Assembly (NCBI GenBank): GCA_024195265.1
Contig: JAJLRJ010000014.1
Coordinates: 20,284,093-20,348,092, forward strand
Direction: 5' to 3'
Source: Dendrophyllia cribrosa
Lineage: Eukaryota; Cnidaria; Anthozoa; Scleractinia; Dendrophylliidae
DNA: 64,000 nt
Every line of letters begins with the position of its first letter. The first letter of the stretch is position 1. A model generated the notes under the pieces. It saw only the letters and a program-made list of their open reading frames with translations. It was not told where the DNA came from and did no database searches. Positions 1 to 11,718 of this stretch are shown here, piece by piece. Position numbers and translations under genes: made by a program.

Positions 1-678
1 GAGAAATAGCTTCTAACCCCTTAGACCCCCAAAGTCTGTTAGAATTTGAGGATAACTCCCATAAAACTAGCTCTCCTGAAATCTCTCCACAGGTATACTA
101 CCCTTTGTTAGTGTGGTGGACTGTACTTTCCTTTTCTCTATTATTGTATTAACTCACTCAAACTTCAAGTTTATAAAATCGTTCTCGCAAGCTTTAAATC
201 GACAAAACAAATGCATAACAACAAAGTTAATCAGCATTTTCGTATTTTAACGTGTTTTAAAGGCCCTAAATATTGCTTTAGAAAGGCTAAATTTATAACC
301 AATGCAGCCATTTAAAAGCAGTCCACTACAAACAGGGGATGGTAAGCCTGCGACCCCTCTCTCTGTTTCTATAGTAGATCTATATGTAAACATATTTTAA
401 TTGAAAGTGGTCACACATTTGCATGTTGCACTGTACGGTTTTGTTCAGGAATACAGCTAGCACATAATTATTATTCACGTAAAATAGTACAAAAATACTG
501 CTAAATAAACCTTCAAGAAAGCGAATTATCTTGACGGGCAAAGTATGTGTGGTAACACCATGAATTGCAGGGTTGCACAATAGCCATGAAAATCTTACAG
601 TGCACTTGTTTTCCCCATTTCTTCTTTCTGGTGTAATGATATTCAGCAACTCTCCAATTAGTTTAAATATATGTTGTT

Positions 679-1130
679 CTATGATGTAACAATGGGTTGT
701 GAAGATGGTGGTGGTGATGGTGTAAAAGAGGCAGCAATGTGATCACTTGTGGGAACATTACTTGAAACTGGTATTAGGGGGGCTGGACTTGCACCCGCTG
801 TGATATCAGTCATAAGCGGTGTTGCAGTCGCTGTTATCGTGACAGCAGAGCTTTCAGCTGGTGTTGACGATGACTGAGGGCTGCTGACAGGAGTAAACGG
901 AACCAAGGGTTGTGGCAGTCCTCCTATAACAGGATTCCCCTGTACCTGGGGAGTGAACGATGGGACAGAAGGTGGGGTACTGCCTGGTGCTACCGCTGGA
1001 GCTCCTACAGGATATGTTCCAGTTGTCATTGTAACTGGGGGTGCTGCAGGAAAATTGGTACTAAAAGGGTTCATAGCTGGTGGGGCTGCTGTGGAGTTCA
1101 GATTTAAGCTGACCATTCCTGACTCTAGAC
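679..1130 (-). CDS. GORASP2: Terminal GRASP exon: SPR (Ser/Pro-rich) tail
   Basis: Acceptor TTTTTCCAG precedes this 452-nt exon, which enters in phase 1 and stops at 679-681. The roughly 149 residues are nearly all Pro, Ser, Thr, Ala and Val (for example [20 protein letters not shown]). In vertebrate GRASPs this region is the phospho-regulated tail that controls cisternal unstacking. Sequence conservation is expected to be low, so identity rests on composition, position and splice phase. Confidence 0.85.
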
Positions 1131-4100
1131 CTGGAAAAAGAACAGATTACTGTTAAAACTAATATCTACATACAAAATGTCCTTAACACGCACAAATGAA
1201 AAGGGGAGGTACTCGGCTATAATAACAAAACAAACAACTGGAAAGGTGCGAATGAGGCTAAATTATTAGACCATTTATTGATGAATAAAAAAATACTTAA
1301 CTCCAACGGCCCAAAACAAAACCCCCAAGTCCCTGTATTAAAAGCTTACGCTTATTGCTGACCCCCAAAAAAGTCCGTAGATCACAAGTTTCAAACCCAA
1401 AAAAGACTTTTCACCTGCCTGTCATCAAAAAAAGTGCTGCATCGACAAGTCGAAAAATTTAATTAGTGCTGCAGTGCTTATTCAAGTAAATACGGTATTT
1501 CCTACTGGTAACATTGTTGTACCTGCTGTTTGACTTGGTGAAGCCGATGTTGATACGGCCACAAGAGGTACTGAGGTTGGAGTCGTTGAAGGACCAATAA
1601 GAGGAACCTAAAGGGAAACAGAACATTAACTCATTTCTTAAACAGTTGCATACTCTTCTTACAACACAAACTCAGGAGATGATTGTGCTTAACACTGTCA
1701 TAAAATCAACATTACAACAACCAGCCTTTAAAATTAATGAAAGATGGCAACATTTTATTGGTTTCTCAGAAGTCCACTAAGATTACCTTTCGCTGGTAGC
1801 ATAAAATGTGACCATTGCTAGAGGTTTGAGCATCATAGTTCATGACTTCAACATGTTGTAAACATGTGGCTACAGAGAAAAATCTGAGTCTATGAGGGGA
1901 GTTACACCCATGACCTTCCGCACACCTGGACTTGTGTTGATGAAAATCATAGCTAATACCGAAAAGTTAGCAATATACAATGCATTCACAACATTGTTCT
2001 CAAAATTGGCCATCGCATGCAATGTCAACTTGGGTAAATAAAAAAGAAAATAATGTGTTTGCTAGCAGCCCCAAACAACAAAAGAAAATTTGCTAATAAT
2101 TTTGTGTCTCAAAATGCTGGAAACAGTCTAGAAATTCCCCTCAGGGAAAAGGCCCTACTTTCAAAAGATGTGAAAAAACTGTCGAGACTTACATCAGAAA
2201 ATCCATCAGGGGCAGGTGAGGCATTTGGTTGCTGAGATAGCTCAGGTGAATCTCTTATGGGTATTCTGTGAAGGTAACCATAACCTATACCACAACCCAT
2301 GCTGAAAAGGAAATGAGAGTTGCTTAGGACAAATCCACATGGAACAAGTAATTTATGCTATGAACAAATCAGAGAATGAATGAATTTTCTGTATTACCTT
2401 CCGTCTCCTCCCCAGTTTCTATTTGGAGTTATTGTCACCTATGAAAAGACACAAAGTTTCAATAATATATAAATAGGTACATGTAAGCCTAACAGAATGG
2501 CTGGACAAAAAAAGGTGTCAATTCAGGGCTTGAAATTGCACCTGTATCGGGGGCATTTGCAACTGTTTTACAGCCTAGCTAATAAAGCCATTATTTTCAA
2601 CAGTCTTGTGTCTTACTTGTAACTGGTAGTTGTAATTTTATCCGAAAAGTCCTGCGAAATTCACATTGAATATTGTGCAACTTAATCGTCGATTTCATGC
2701 TCCATTAACGTGGTTTCCAAGAAGTGTATCACAGGCGCACTTTTTCAGACTTGCTCAGAAATTTCACGTTTGTCATTTCCAGTTCCGGAAGTAGAAGTTA
2801 TTATTTTTATTTTGCGACCAAAATTTTCGAACTTGCGACTAAATTTTAGGAATTACTCGCAAATTGCGATTGAGAATTTTTTTTTAATTTCGAACCCTGC
2901 AAATCAAATCAGGAGCAGCCATGCAAGGAGTATTAATGCTCCTGCTGCATCAAGTTACATGTTGTCACAGCATCTTAAAGTTAGATATAACAGCATGGTC
3001 CATGGCTTTAACATTATGTACAATGATATGCAGGTATATACAAGCCCTGCCTTCATGACTATTAAAAGTGACTTGCATAGCTATTTACCCATTTTGTGAT
3101 TATTTAAATGGTGTTTTGCTAGTGTAGAGTTCCACTCAAAAGATTCTCAATCTTTGAAAGATATCTTTCAAAATATCATGGTCTAGATAGTCGAGGGTCC
3201 TTCTATGATTGTTTTTTACATTTAACATTAACTTAATTTGATACAGTCAAAGCTCTTTGACTAAACACTCTTGTAAGGGGTCAGCTCTTCTTATGGCCGC
3301 CTTGACAAAACCCCATTTGAATTCTCCTCTGACAAGAATCATTGCTGTAAGCAGCCGGCTCCAGTGACGAACACTTTTTTTATTTCCCAAGGTGTCCGCT
3401 TACTTCAGCTTCAACTGTATCAACTCAAGTTCATAATAAATTGTTTCCAATAACATACCTCTCTACAGCCATCTGTTTCAGAATTGTAAACATATAACTT
3501 AAGTAGTTTGCCTTCATGAGTTTCTATCAGTTGAAATAGATCCTCAGACTACAGAAGGAAAACAATGAAAACTCCATTAAAACCCCTTAACTACACTGTA
3601 CCAAGAGTGCTAAAGATAAAAATTCATATAAAATCCCAAATTTCATTTTGTGAAATATTGCAAAACAAGTGGTACTGTGCAAAAGTACTGCCAAAGAGGT
3701 TTTATTTGAATGGTCACACCATAGGATTTCGTCTACAGACTCAAAAGTTAGAACTACATTACATTTCTCCATAATTGACTCTGGGGGTGAAAGGGTTAGT
3801 TGTGAAAACCTCCGAGTCTAAGCTTTAGTGTCTGGATGGATGTCCTCAAGTGTAAGAAGGATTTCGTCAACAGACTCAAAAGTTAGAACTACACTACAAG
3901 TCTCCACAATTCACTCTGGGAGTGAAAGGGTTAAATTTGAAGAAACTATATAGTGGTACATGTACCCTGACTCATATATTTTTTCTAAAATTACCCAGCT
4001 TAATAAGGATACCCCATTAACCCTTAACTCCCAAGACTGCCAAAAATCAAAATTCAGGAAAAATACCACATTGAAAAAATGGTACCATGGGAAAGTAATG

Positions 4101-7100
4101 CTGAAGAGGTTTCATTTGAATAGTCACACCATAGGATTGCATCAACAGACTTAAAAGTTGGAACTACATTGCATGTCTTCATAATTGACTCTAGGAGTAA
4201 ATTGGTTAACACAGCCACTTTTTCTGGTCCCCACAGTGTTCCTTTTAATGGGGTTTGACTGTAACTATCTATAATTTATACCTGGCTAAGAAGGGAAATG
4301 TGTGCCAACGTTTTCTTGAGATAGAACAACAACCGGAGCTAAAGTTCCACATGCTAACTTGAGTATGGTAAGATACAAATGGAAAGTTTAACAAAACCCT
4401 TACTTCATGAAGAACTGAATCAGCTCCAATAATATAATCATTGTTAGATCTTAATCCAGCAATGTCTGCAGGGGAGTTGGGCTGAACTTCCTTTAGAAAA
4501 AAAAAACAAAAAGCAATGACGTTAAGTGAGCACCTAGATGCAAAGTCCTATAAAAAAAGACAATGGCACTGGCTTCACTAATAAACTTACCAATACATGC
4601 CAGACATTTTCATTAGCTCCTTCAAAAGAGCAAAATCGAATGCTAACACCTGTGAGAGAACAACAATAAAGAAGGTTATCCCTTTAACTCCCAAGAGTGT
4701 CAAAAATCGAAATTCAAGAAAAATCCCAAATTTCATTTTGTAAATTATTGAAAAAAAAATGGTACCATGCAAAAGTACTGCTGAAGAGGTTTCATTTAAA
4801 TGGTCACACAAAAGGATTTCGTTAACAGACTCAAAAGTTAGAAAGTTCTACACTACATGCCACCATAATTATTGCCTCTGAGAGTGAAAGCGTTATTGTA
4901 TAATTGTTATCTTCTTAATCATATCGATAACAAAATTCTCAATTGTGATTGGCCATCTGGGTGCCTATTTCTTACATAATTGGTGCGCTGTCATGTGGTA
5001 TCCAATTACAGCTGTCCAATTACAACCTTTTGTAATTGGATAGCTGTAATTGGACACCTATGTTGCGTGCACATCAATCAGGTGCACGTAAATGGGTAAT
5101 CTTTTTCACTGTTTTCCTCCTGCTTTAAAACTGATAGAAAATATCCTTGAAGTTTTAAGTAAAAGAAATCCACATAGACTTTTTAATCTAGAATTTTGAT
5201 ATTGATATGATTAATATAATTATTAGTAGTTGAACTTCGTGTCAGGGGTAATCATGATTGTAATTTCAAATTGTCCTTGCACTACACGCTCGGTCAATTT
5301 GAAATAACTTGCCTGATTACTCCCTGAATTGTACTCCACTCAGTCCAATTACTATTACAAACATAGTAACAGTTAACTCTAACAGTTATTGAGTCTGGGG
5401 GAGAAAGCCATTCAAATGAAAGGTACTGAGCAGTACTTTTTATATGACTGGACAAAGTGGTCCTAATTTTTGAATCTGTGGACAAAACCTAAAACGTCGC
5501 CATTTAAAAATAAAAGCTACTGAGCAGTGCTTTTGGTACTGTTGATTTTCAATTTATTAATTACAAAATTATTTTTAAGAATTTCTCAGTTACAAAACCC
5601 AACACAAATGTGGATAATTCAAAGAAATAGAAAAATAATTAATGACGAAGGCCATAAAATTTGAAATAAGTGCCCCGGGTATTTGTTTGAGAAAATGCTT
5701 GATTTGTACATTAGTAAAACTTACCTAAAAGTCCTTGTCCTCCCCAAAGGCTACTTGGCGTTATGCTAACCTCTAAAACACAAACATTCTTATTAATATA
5801 CCTACAAGTTGCTTATAAACAAACTGTAAGCAAAAAATTATCTACATACAAATCAAAATTTCATCAATTCTTACCTCTAACTTTACAAGTTTTGCTGCTA
5901 AAAACCAGCATTTTTACAGGTTTTTCTGCATTAGATTTTAGGATTTCCTTCAATGTTTCATTATCTTGGTCCTAAAAAATGAAATGAATAAGTAATTGCT
6001 ACCTACGCTGTATACAAACAGTGAAGTAATGAGAAGGCACTATGGTGTAATGTAATTCTATTACACAAAATTTTCCTACAGTTAATTTCACTATTACATG
6101 TATTTCACAACACTACATGTTCACAATTTAGAGAATTTGTTTATAAATAAACTCATTGGTTTTTAATATTTTCTCACCTAAAGGCTCAAAAAAATAATAA
6201 CTGACTCATAAAAACGTCAGCCATATTACAAAACTTTTCACTGAATAATCTATTTATTATTTGACAGCATTCTAAAGTGCAAATACACATCAAAATGGTT
6301 GCAAATATTACACGTTATTACACTTTTCTGACCACGCGCTAGGAAAAACAGTTTCAAAAACTTAGTTTTAGCAGAAGATTACTGTCGTATAATAAACAAT
6401 TTGTTCAGCGAAAAGTTGTGTAATATGGCTGGGCATTTTTACTCGTCAGTAAAGGCACAAAAAAATAAAAAATGACTCATAAAAATACTCAGCCGTATTA
6501 CACAACTTCATGCTGAATAACCTCTATTTATCCAATGAGATGAAAATAATAGGCCAGGTGTTCTTGAATCTACCTGGGATTTCAATATTACAGAAATATA
6601 TTTTTTCACAATTTTTGGTACTTATTCAAACATAGTATAAATATTAATATTGAACTTGTTAAGAATCAATTACTAGCAAGGTTACATGACAATATGGTCT
6701 GAAACTAATATAAAAAAAAGTGTATTATTGTGCCAGTTCATTCTGTGCCTATAAATATTCTGTTATTAAAAGTGACGTGCTGTAATGGTTTTGTTTTTAA
6801 CCCACTTACCGGTAGATGAACCATCTGCTGTTTTGTAAGAACAAAACAAAAGGCACTTTTTCCTCAGTTTTAAAATGATTGTTTAAAATATTTTTTACAG
6901 ACTCAAATTATTTAGGATTAAAATGGATATCGTAAAAAGAAAAGGAAATGTTTTAACTTCTTAGTTTAAGAATTTTTAAACTAAACTAGACAATTTTGTC
7001 ACAAACTATAATTCAGCTCAACCAAAGTGAAATTAAACCCACCAGTCTTGTGTTTTCGATCGATATGATGAAATCAAAGAAAGGTTCCAAACCGGCCTTG

Positions 7101-7324
7101 TATCCAGGAGAATTTTCTTGAACCTAAAACGCAGCACATAAAAGAAATCGTCGTAAGAATGCATGTAAACCAGCGCCATTCGACAATGCTGGAATAAAGA
7201 CAAATTAGAGCTAAGCTTGTAGCTTGAATCAAGCGTGCAAATTATATTGAACGTAAATTACCCTAAGAACATGATATCCTTCAGATCCACCACCTGGGAT
7301 CTCTGCAGACTGGCCAGCTCCCAT
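679..7324 (-). CDS. GORASP2: Golgi reassembly-stacking protein (GRASP55/GRASP65), complete, 11 exons
   Basis: Coding exons read on the minus strand: 7262-7324, 7043-7123, 5875-5971, 5725-5772, 4591-4649, 4404-4490, 3459-3548, 2398-2438, 2193-2301, 1523-1607, 679-1130. All have AG acceptors and GT donors and matching phases, summing to 1212 nt (403 aa plus stop; human GORASP2 is about 450 aa). The start [20 protein letters not shown] keeps Gly2, the myristoylation site that anchors GRASPs to Golgi membrane. Two PDZ-like halves follow: [19 protein letters not shown] with [16 protein letters not shown], then [15 protein letters not shown] with [13 protein letters not shown], the family hallmark. 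From about residue 215 the chain is the low-complexity Pro/Ser/Thr tail (SPR domain), most of it in the last exon. Known role: tethers and stacks Golgi cisternae and helps unconventional secretion. Animals outside vertebrates usually have one GRASP, so the 55/65 name is nominal. An ATTAAA-type poly(A) signal may lie near 396-401. Confidence 0.95.
3583..3799. mobile_element. MITE family A copy (intron of GRASP gene)
   Basis: A ~220-bp element with imperfect inverted ends related to TTAACCCTTTCACTCCCAGA and its complement. A diagnostic interior resembles TGGTACCATGCAAAAGTACT, then GTCACACCATAGGATTTCG. Further copies or partial copies are at about 3860-3933, 4016-4207, 4680-4894, 13615-13898, 14263-14487, 15685-15908, 20561-20727 and 35271-35466, in both orientations. 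No coding capacity. Confidence 0.75.
4016..4207. mobile_element. MITE family A copy (GRASP intron)
   Basis: Begins TTAACCCTTAACTCCCAAGA and ends with the complementary GACTCTAGGAGTAAATTGGTTA. It keeps the GGTACCATGGGAAAG core variant. A partial copy (right end only) sits just upstream at 3860-3933. Confidence 0.7.
4680..4894. mobile_element. MITE family A copy (GRASP intron)
   Basis: CCCTTTAACTCCCAAGAGTG start, GAGAGTGAAAGCGTTA end, with the GGTACCATGCAAAAGTACTG core. It lies about 30 bp beyond the acceptor of the exon at 4591-4649. Confidence 0.7.
5000..5067. repeat. Short perfect-stem inverted repeat
   Basis: TCCAATTACAGCTGTCCAAT and its complement TGTAATTGGATAGCTGTAATTGGA face each other across a few bases, giving a strong hairpin in a GRASP intron. 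It probably is a small palindromic MITE remnant. Confidence 0.6.
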
Positions 7325-7592
7325 GTTAAATTATTTTTTGATCTTTTCTACAAGAATCTTCTCCGGATTCAAGATGGCCGCCAAAATGTTGACGTGGACT
7401 TACAGACAGTCTCCCACAAATCTTTGCAGGCGAAGTCAAGTTTCTCACGGGTGGTGAGGGGAGTGTTGTAATCAATTTTTGGCGGGAAGCCGCGGAACGG
7501 AAGAAAACAGTGTCACATGTCTGTCACATGCACATCGGCTTAGGCCCACACTACGCGGGATAAATTTGCAAACAGCGTTTTTAGTTTGGAAA

Positions 7593-7790
7593 CGCAACAA
7601 AGGTTTTCCGTCCACACTGAAACGCCTAGCCGGATTTTTCAAATTTATCCACACTTGAGACACTGGAAAGCGTTTTCGAAAAGTTCCGTTTTCAAAATGT
7701 TTTCCGTCCACACTAAAACGCCAAGCCGGAGTTTTCAAATTTATCCACACTTGAGACACTGGAGAGCGTTTTCGAAAAGGGAGTGGGCCG
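7593..7790. repeat. Two-copy 94-bp tandem repeat upstream of GRASP start
   Basis: The block TTTCCGTCCACACTGAAACG ... CACTTGAGACACTGGAAAGC occurs at about 7607-7685 and again at about 7700-7778 with few differences. Similar GTCCACACT...AACGC sequence is typical of short DNA transposons, but no clear terminal inverted repeat or target duplication is visible here. Confidence 0.6.
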
Positions 7791-7829
7791 GGGGATCATT
7801 GTGCCCCCACCCTCGTAACTTCAAGAACA

Positions 7830-8385
7830 TTAAAGTGCATATGACAGATATTTTTTTATTTGCTTGATGGAATCTACATGGCATTCTGATAAGAAAGTCG
7901 AAAAAAGTTTTTCGATATAGATTTTTCTTGTCCGTGATTTAGCCGTCTAAAGACGTGAAATTTCACTTCCGGTGGGTTACAAAACCGCGCAAGAAGAAAG
8001 ACTGGAAATAGTCCGCTGTGACGTCAATACAAGAATGCCGGTGTCGCGATTTCCTAGTTCCTTCGTTTTTTGGTGCGTGTTGCTACAACCATAGACAACA
8101 CACCTCAATAGAACCATGTTTCTTCCTCAGGGCGCACCAAAAAATGCGAGGAACCGAGAAACCGCGACACCGGCATTCTTGTATTGACGTCACAGAGGAC
8201 TATTTCCAGTCTTTATTCTTGCGCGGTTTTGTAACCCATCGGAAGTGAAATTTCACGTTTTTAGACGGCTAAAACACGAAAAAGAAAATCGATATCGAAA
8301 AAAATCTTCTCGATTTTCTTATCAGAACGCCATGTATGTAGATTCCATCAAGCAAATAAAAAAATATCTGTCATATACACTTTAA
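7830..8385. mobile_element. Palindromic MITE with TTAA ends (family B, copy 1)
   Basis: Starts TTAAAGTGCATATGACAGAT and ends with the complement ATCTGTCATATACACTTTAA. The two arms match for about 200 bp, including CACTTCCGGTGGGTTACAAA against its complement, so the element is nearly a full palindrome. It is flanked by TTAA at both sides, a piggyBac-type target signature. A second copy is at 59635-60184. Confidence 0.85.
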
Positions 8386-8402
8386 GGCTATGACAATGAA
8401 AC

Positions 8403-8634
8403 CTAGAGGGTACATAGTTCGTCCAAAACTGTGTCCTTTGCGGTCCGCACAATGGAACGATGAAGTCATATGACGTAGTTATTAGGTAATTAGTTATACG
8501 GCCGCCATCTTGGATTTTTTAGAGGGTACATAGTTCGTCCAAAACTGTGTCCTTGGCGGTCCGCACAATGGAACGATGAAGTCATATGACGTAGTTATTA
8601 GGTAATTAGTTATACGGCCGCCATCTTGGATTTC
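8403..8634. repeat. 117-bp tandem duplication with YY1-like motif
   Basis: Two almost identical units start TAGAGGGTACATAGTTCGTC and end GGCCGCCATCTTGGATTTTT. Each carries GCCGCCATCTTGG, a perfect match to the YY1 binding consensus on the complementary strand. Function not demonstrated. Confidence 0.7.
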
Positions 8635-8797
8635 TGAATGTTTTTAAAACCTGTTAAAAACCGTCCAAATTCACTCAAAATTAATCAAAACCAATAAATA
8701 AACGCTAAATGACGTAAAAATATAAAAGTTATACCAATGAACATTGTTTTTCTTCATTCAAAGGTATAAATATGCAAATTTCAAAAAACATGGCTCG

Positions 8798-8819
8798 CCC
8801 CCCCCCCCCCCCCCCCCCC
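8798..8819. repeat. Poly-C tract (22 nt)
   Basis: Uninterrupted run of C. One of about ten long G or C homopolymers in the window; lengths may be uncertain in the assembly. Confidence 0.9.
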
Positions 8820-9388
8820 AGGTCGAATAGGGTTAAGATGTATACGAGGAAAGCTTTTTGAGCATTGAGTAACGATAGCTTGCTTTTAGGGATTCGCTCA
8901 ACAAAAGAGAAAACTGAATCCTATCATCTTATCGGTTTAACAATAAAAGATAGATACTTCGATTCACTGTGTGAGATCCTGGGAGGCAGATAAGAGGCAG
9001 AATGAAGAGACGACACGTTCTTGAAACGAGAGCTTGTCGTCATGGAAACGAGAGCTTGCTGCCACTCAGAGCTCCTGTGCGCCGAAAGTAATGAAGAGGT
9101 TAGATTATAAAGAACACGTGGTGTTGCGTCACGTCGGCGGGGGAGTGAACTTGACAAAAAAATTTGGTTTAATCACAGTGAGTTGATTTACTCTGGTGAA
9201 TTACTAGCGAATGCTCTCTCTCGCTCCAGGGGACAGATACAACGCAGCTCTTAACAACCTCTAATTTCTTTGGACCTGGGTATCACCCAGCTCTATTGTT
9301 TTCAGGGCTGGGTCCATTGTTGTGTTGTTTGTTCTATTGTTTTCTCAGCAAATCAGAGAAGACCTTGTAAGAGCTGTGAATAGACCAA

Positions 9389-9544
9389 TTCCGATATATT
9401 AAAATTCATACTTCGCTCCGAGGCTTAGGGGAATAAAACAAAAGAAATCACATCGAGGTTCAGGTATGAATAATTTATTTCTTTTGTTTTATTCCCCTAA
9501 GCCTCGGAGCCAAGTATGAATTTTAATATATCGGAATTGGTCTA
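9389..9544. mobile_element. Palindromic MITE, ~155 bp
   Basis: Arms GACCAATTCCGATATATTAA and its complement enclose CTCCGAGGCTTAGGGGAATA repeated in inverted orientation. The stem is about 65 bp with a small loop near 9455. No coding potential. Confidence 0.8.
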
Positions 9545-9996
9545 TTGCTCACAGGGGACGGAAAGAAGAGATAACCTGGGGACGAGGTTGGGTCAACCTC
9601 GTTCCCAGGGTCTCTCATCCTTCCGCCACCTGGAGCGAGGTTGACTCTCTTTACGGTGACCATTTTACCTTATCAACTCAGTTCAAAACCAAACTTTCCT
9701 GCGCCATTGTTTTGTTTTCAGTTTTCTCTGAACATCGCGACCAAATTGACAATCCTTAGTTAAACAAATAAAATGAAAGGCCTATCGTACAGTTTAATAT
9801 ATTTTTTGCCGATTAATTTCAAACGACCGTTCTTCGTCACGACCGTTCTTCGTCAGGTTATTAAGGCGTACTAAGTTTCATCGTATCGTCTGGGTTCCAG
9901 TGTTTTGAGTGTTTGGCTTTTATTAACAAGATAAATTTAGTTAGATTTAACGATTCGTGCAAAAGATAGGCCGGATACACGAACTGCCGTTGATCT

Positions 9997-11685
9997 TCAA
10001 AATGTTAATTCTTTAACATCACGTCGTTCTAATTCAGCTTGAAATACAACGGCTGCAGATCGCTGACCGTTGACAATCGCAGGTGAAATCAGAACCTTTC
10101 CACGCCTGCTCCGTCGTACCCAGTACCCTACGGAACAAATAAGCGCGGCCAGTAATAAGCTAGCCGCGACAGCGATCACAATCCTGTGTTTAGAGATGGT
10201 AGAAGGAAAATCACTTCTGTTGTCGTTGCGGATTTTTTGAACTCCTGTTGCGTGCGGGTCAGGCTCACTGCTGCTCAGATTAGAAAAGGGCGTTGATTCC
10301 GTCGTGTTTAAACGCGAAATGGAGTTTTGAGTTCCACTTTCTTTGTCGCGAAGATTGGCAAGCATTTCATGAATATAGCTTCCGTTTTGTTTCGAACTTG
10401 TACTATTCGTGTTGTAGTTGGTCAGCGGTAGGGTTGATGGTGGTAGCGTGCCCCGAGGGCTGTTGGGAATTTTCGGAAAGCCCAGATGATCCAGCTCAAC
10501 CTTGCTCCTGTTTCCTTTCCTTTTTTCTATCTCAACCTCTGATAGTCCAGTGATGTTAAACCTTGGGCTCGCGGGTGACGAACCAGTTGGCCTTACTGTT
10601 CGTCGCCATCCTTTCAGAGTTGTAACAGGCTTTTTAGTTGACTGAGTTTGGACTTGGGTCTGGTTAGTGGAGGTTTGGTTACTCGAGACATCTCTCTTAA
10701 TTCGGCGCTCGCTATAAGACTCCCTAGGAGCTAAAAAGATAATCAGAACAAGGCTGTCAGATACTTTCAAGGGCTGATTAGCAGATTAAATTTTCTCCAA
10801 GCGAAAGTCAATCTTAAAACTAAACACGACGAAGCTAAATAAATATAACTAGTCAATCATGGATTACGGGAGTGCGTTCAAGAGCACCAGTAAAACGCAA
10901 AATTACTGCACGATTTTCCGAAAACGAGGTCAAGATGCGTACAAGTTATTCGACCGAGACAAGCCCTTGAAATAAATGAGCGAGGGAGCCAAATTACTAT
11001 CCTTTAATACAACAATCTCGATTTTTTTTCTGCCCCTATCAAACAGGGCAACCAACATGGTAACTTAACACCGGGGTTAGGCTTGCGTTCTCCGGTCGTC
11101 GAATGCAATGAAAGCACAGTAGCAATAAAAAAAACAGAGGTAGTTGCAAATTAAAGGCAAAATAAACAAATATCTAAGCAATTATCCTCTTTCTGTGCTT
11201 TTTTTCCAAGAAGGAAAGCTTATACTATATTAGTCCACCAGAAGTTAATGTCACTGTTAATGGAACTACTTAATGGTATTCAAGGTTTTGACCTGAATGA
11301 AGTGTGGTAAAAAATACTTGACTCGATCCTCTGGATCCTGCACGAAAATTTATAACAAACTTAACCTGAGTATCAGGTTTTCCCTCCTCCTTAGGAAGGC
11401 CTGACACTCGGGTTATGACAAACTTTATAGCCACTGCTAAATATCAATAAACTTCAATAAGATGTCAGCGAGTTGAACAAGTTCACAGGGACGCTCGTGT
11501 GTGTTCACTTTCAAAACAGTGACATTCACTGATATTTTCAGAATTTTTTTAGCAACGACTGGGTTACGTCAAAAACGTTCTACATCGAACTCAGAAAGCA
11601 CTACATTAAAACGCTGTCGTATTTCTTTATTTTTTTTTACCAAGACAGATACATTTAACTTGAGACAATATACTAATATACATCT

Positions 11686-11718
<33 letters not shown>

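Noticed and set aside
8924..9157. 77-residue Ser/Arg-rich frame on the minus strand
   Set aside because: No motif, no splice context and lies among repeats; not supported as a gene.
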